From PALSA-278 sp963760285 (GTDB taxonomy: Bacteria > Acidobacteriota > Terriglobia > Acidiferrales > UBA7541): a stretch of 64,000 nucleotides of DNA. The position numbers and the translations under genes were made by a program. The notes under the pieces were generated by a model. The model saw only the letters and a list, made by a program, of their open reading frames with translations, did not search any database and was not told the origin of the DNA. Below, in pieces: positions 61,736 through 64,000 of this stretch. The DNA lies in the NCBI GenBank assembly GCA_963760285.1, contig CAVXCI010000004.1, positions 62,001 to 126,000 of the forward strand, in the 5' to 3' direction. Position 1 is the stretch's first letter; each line of letters begins with the position of its first letter.

Positions 61736-62740
61736 TCAGGCCACCACGCGCGCCCCTTTTTCCCGCGCCGTGTATTGGTCGTATATCCAGCGGTATGTTT
61801 TCTCCAGGCCTTCCCGCAATGAGATACTCGGCTCCCAGTTTAACCGCTTCTTGATCATAGTATTGTCGCTATTGCGGCCATTCACGCCTTTCGGCGCGTT
61901 GAGGTCATAGACGCGCTTCAGTTTGATTCCGGCGATGGATTCCGCGATGTCAATAAGCTGGTTGATGGTCACCATCTCGGACGAACCAAGATTGATGGGA
62001 TCGAGAATCTCCGAGTTCATGATCATCTGCGTGCCCTTCAGACAGTCGTCAATATACATGAAGCTGCGCGTCTGATGGCCGTCGCCCCAAACGGGAATTT
62101 CGGTGAGGCCTTTCACCTTGGCTTCGATCACCTTGCGGCAGATGGCCGCCGGCGCTTTCTCCCGGCCACCGTCCCAGGTTCCGTTCGGGCCATACACGTT
62201 GTGGTAGCGGGCCACGCGAGTATGCACGCCGTAATCCTCGCGGAAGTGGCGGCACATGCGCTCACTGAAAAGCTTTTCCCAGCCGTACCCGTCTTCGGCC
62301 AGCGCCGGGTAGGCGTCCTCTTCTTTCAGGCCGGGATTATCAAACTCCTTCTGTTTGGCGGCGCTGTATACGCAGGCGGAGGAAGAATAGAAATACTTCT
62401 GGACATTTTGATTCTTCGCGGCAAGCAGCATGTGCGTGCTGATGAGCACGGAAAGCATGCATTCCGCCCGGTGCGTCTCGATGAATCCCATCCCGCCCAT
62501 ATCCGCGGCCAGCATGTAGATTTGATAGGCGCCTCGCGCGACATTCTCGCAATTCTCAAGATCCTTCAGGTCAAGCTGCAGGTTCTCCACATCGGGAAAG
62601 TGCTGGTACCACTGCGCGAAGGGCTTGGCGCCCACGGCTCGAATCTTGGTATACCCTTGACGGCGTAGGTCGGCCACCAGTGAGCCGGCAATGAAGCCGT
62701 CCGCTCCCGCCACAACTACAAGTTCATTCTTCTCGTTCAT
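61736..62740 (-). CDS. GDP-mannose 3,5-epimerase-like extended SDR
   Basis: A 334-residue NAD-dependent epimerase/dehydratase: cofactor loop VVAGADGFIAGSLVADL, LAADMGGMGFIETHRAE (GME-like), YSSSACVYSAAKQ with catalytic Ser, Tyr-x3-Lys in YGWEKLFSE, and RYHNVYGPNGTWDGGREKAP. It converts a nucleotide sugar, GDP-mannose being the best guess, for surface glycans. It has its own terminator and stands alone. Confidence 0.87.
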   Translation of the reverse strand: MNEKNELVVVAGADGFIAGSLVADLRRQGYTKIRAVGAKPFAQWYQHFPDVENLQLDLKDLENCENVARGAYQIYMLAADMGGMGFIETHRAECMLSVLISTHMLLAAKNQNVQKYFYSSSACVYSAAKQKEFDNPGLKEEDAYPALAEDGYGWEKLFSERMCRHFREDYGVHTRVARYHNVYGPNGTWDGGREKAPAAICRKVIEAKVKGLTEIPVWGDGHQTRSFMYIDDCLKGTQMIMNSEILDPINLGSSEMVTINQLIDIAESIAGIKLKRVYDLNAPKGVNGRNSDNTMIKKRLNWEPSISLREGLEKTYRWIYDQYTAREKGARVVA

Positions 62741-62823
62741 CCGTGTCTTCTCCCTGGCTTCGGTTCACGAAATTGCCGCGCAGAATACACACTCTAACCT
62801 GAATTCGTTTTGTGGTGTTCCAA

Positions 62824-63160
62824 TCCCCAAAAGTATACACCAGTTCGTCTTCCGCTAAAACCGACAGCCGAGACACGCGCCGGTAAGGGTACGCCGGTCT
62901 CTCTCCGGAGGCCACCAGACCTGCTCATTGTAGGTTCGGTCGGCCCGGCTGTCTCGCGGTCGTTTCGGGCAATACAAACTCGACCGGCTCATGGCCAGCG
63001 TCGCTGCCACCAGCGTGGCCGTCTGCCCCTGCGCCATCAGCTTCCGCGCTTGGGAGTGAACCTCGCCGCAGCTCACTCCCCCGCGACGCTTTTAAGAATC
63101 TGGATCTCCAGCGACTTTCGCCCCAGCGTTCGCTCCAACTGCGCCCTCCGCCATTTTGAA
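62824..63160 (-). pseudogene. Decayed IS3-family element remnant
   Basis: Minus-strand pieces read QLERTLGRKSLEIQILK (end of OrfA) and, in another frame, TLAMSRSSLYCPKRPRDSRA and ASGERPAYPYRRVSRL (start of OrfB). Frames are broken and the catalytic core is missing. No ends are visible. A fossil between the epimerase and VWA genes. Confidence 0.75.
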
Positions 63161-63252
63161 ACCCCTATTGATTTCCGCATCCGCGATGCTACAATCCGGC
63201 TGAGAGGCGTTTGCAGGCTCTTTCCGTTACGGCCTGACGGAGGAAGAGCAGC

Positions 63253-64000
63253 GTGGTTAGGACACCGAGACTGCGTTGGGCGGTTCCCATCTGCGCGGGA
63301 GCTTGCGCATTGCTTCTCTCCGTATTCCTGCAAGGAAGTTTCGTTCCCGCGCGCGCACAGGATTCCCCGGTCTTAACACCACCGCCTCCGCCAGATACTG
63401 GCGACACCCACACCATCCGGCGCGACGTGGACATGGTTCTTGTCCCGGCGACGGTGACCGACCCGTACGGACGGCTGGTGACGGGACTGGAACAGAGCAA
63501 TTTCCGCATTTTTGAAGACGGGGTGGAGCAGGAAGTGGTCCATTTCGCGAGCACGGATGTTCCCATCTCCGTGGGAGTGGTCTTCGATATGAGCGGGAGC
63601 ATGGCCAACAAGCTCGACAAGTCCAAGATGGCCGCCGTGCAATTCATGAAGACATCGAGCCCGCAGGATGAATTCTTCCTGGTGAACTTCAATGACCGCG
63701 CGCAACTGGTGACGCCCTTTACGGGCAGTGTGGACCATCTGCAGGACAACTTAATGGTTACGTCGGCCCGGGGACAGACGGCACTGATTGACGGAATCTA
63801 CCTGGGCCTCAGCCAGATGCGGGGCGCAAGTAATTCCCGGAAAGCATTGCTCATCATCTCCGATGGAGGTGATAATCATAGCCGGTACTCGGAGGCGGAC
63901 ATTCGCAAATTTGCGGAAGAAGCGGATGTCCAGATTTATGCCATCGGTATTTTTGATCCGGTGGGGCAGTGCAATACGCCGGAAGAATGCAACGGTCCGG
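63253..64000 (+). CDS. Secreted VWFA-related domain protein (3' end outside window)
   Basis: A 249-codon start of an exported protein. GTG 63253 follows AGGAAGAGC; signal peptide AVPICAGACALLLSVFLQGS. The domain begins VDMVLVPATVTDPYGRLVTG and FRIFEDGVEQEVVHFASTD, then a VWA fold with the MIDAS DxSxS in VVFDMSGSMAN, FFLVNFNDRAQL and KALLIISDGGDNHSRYSEAD. This is the acidobacterial TIGR03436 type; members are extracellular and bind metal. Cut off by the window. Confidence 0.88.
   Translation, partial: MVRTPRLRWAVPICAGACALLLSVFLQGSFVPARAQDSPVLTPPPPPDTGDTHTIRRDVDMVLVPATVTDPYGRLVTGLEQSNFRIFEDGVEQEVVHFASTDVPISVGVVFDMSGSMANKLDKSKMAAVQFMKTSSPQDEFFLVNFNDRAQLVTPFTGSVDHLQDNLMVTSARGQTALIDGIYLGLSQMRGASNSRKALLIISDGGDNHSRYSEADIRKFAEEADVQIYAIGIFDPVGQCNTPEECNGP

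Overview
This 64 kb window looks like a chromosomal segment of an acidobacterium (Acidobacteriota, Terriglobia-like). The call rests on the gene families seen: many Sec-exported beta-propeller and repeat proteins (FG-GAP/VCBS, GloVer/TIGR03803, TIGR03118, PQQ-like), a VWFA-related secreted protein, an acidobacterial-style PqqA peptide and high GC. No rRNA is present. Two tRNAs are (Arg-ACG, Ser-CGA). The taxonomic call is inference from families, not a database result.

Layout. 1-9 kb: a frameshifted 3' end of a heavy-metal P-type ATPase gene, secreted proteins, a 27-residue PqqA precursor directly behind a secreted PQQ-type propeller gene, and an inverted pair of near-identical FG-GAP genes. 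The pair flanks a repeat-rich spacer and a structured RNA gene resembling 6S RNA. 9-19 kb: a DedA-rhodanese fusion and a TlpA-like redoxin, then a biosynthetic-looking cluster: Tat protein, amidase, GCS2-type carboxylate-amine ligase, two ATP-grasp ligases (both interrupted by single-base frameshifts in this sequence) and an M29-like aminopeptidase. 19-28.6 kb: secreted repeat proteins, a phosphatase/sulfotransferase/secreted-protein operon, a LolA-like protein, an isochorismatase and a Tat transglutaminase-like protein.

28.7-34.5 kb is the accessory region: an IS3 fragment, two displaced RHS toxin tips each followed by a different four-helix membrane protein (putative immunity), a transposase 5' fragment welded to one tip, tRNA-Arg, and an intact 915-bp IS5-family element inside a tandem repeat that appears to derive from the tRNA. 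34.9-42.6 kb: BON/stress proteins, a type II NADH dehydrogenase-like protein and a molybdate (or tungstate) uptake operon with its HTH-Mop regulator. 42.7-50 kb: two tandem paralogous secreted proteins with terminators, another GloVer protein and a sodium:solute symporter. 50-57.6 kb: DedA, a Vsr / C5-methyltransferase / candidate endonuclease restriction-modification module, bactofilin, methyltransferase, YdcF, GalT, NuoI and TadA. 57.7-64 kb: tRNA-Ser, secreted proteins, an outer-membrane barrel with an OmpA-like end, a GDP-mannose-epimerase-like SDR, a decayed IS3 remnant and the start of a VWA-domain protein running off the window.

Strongest leads for new biology: the PqqA-propeller pair, the amidoligase cluster, the RHS tip/immunity array and the structured RNA near 7.3 kb. 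Frameshifts are unusually dense at 1-540 and 14.6-15.6 kb and may reflect sequence error rather than decay.
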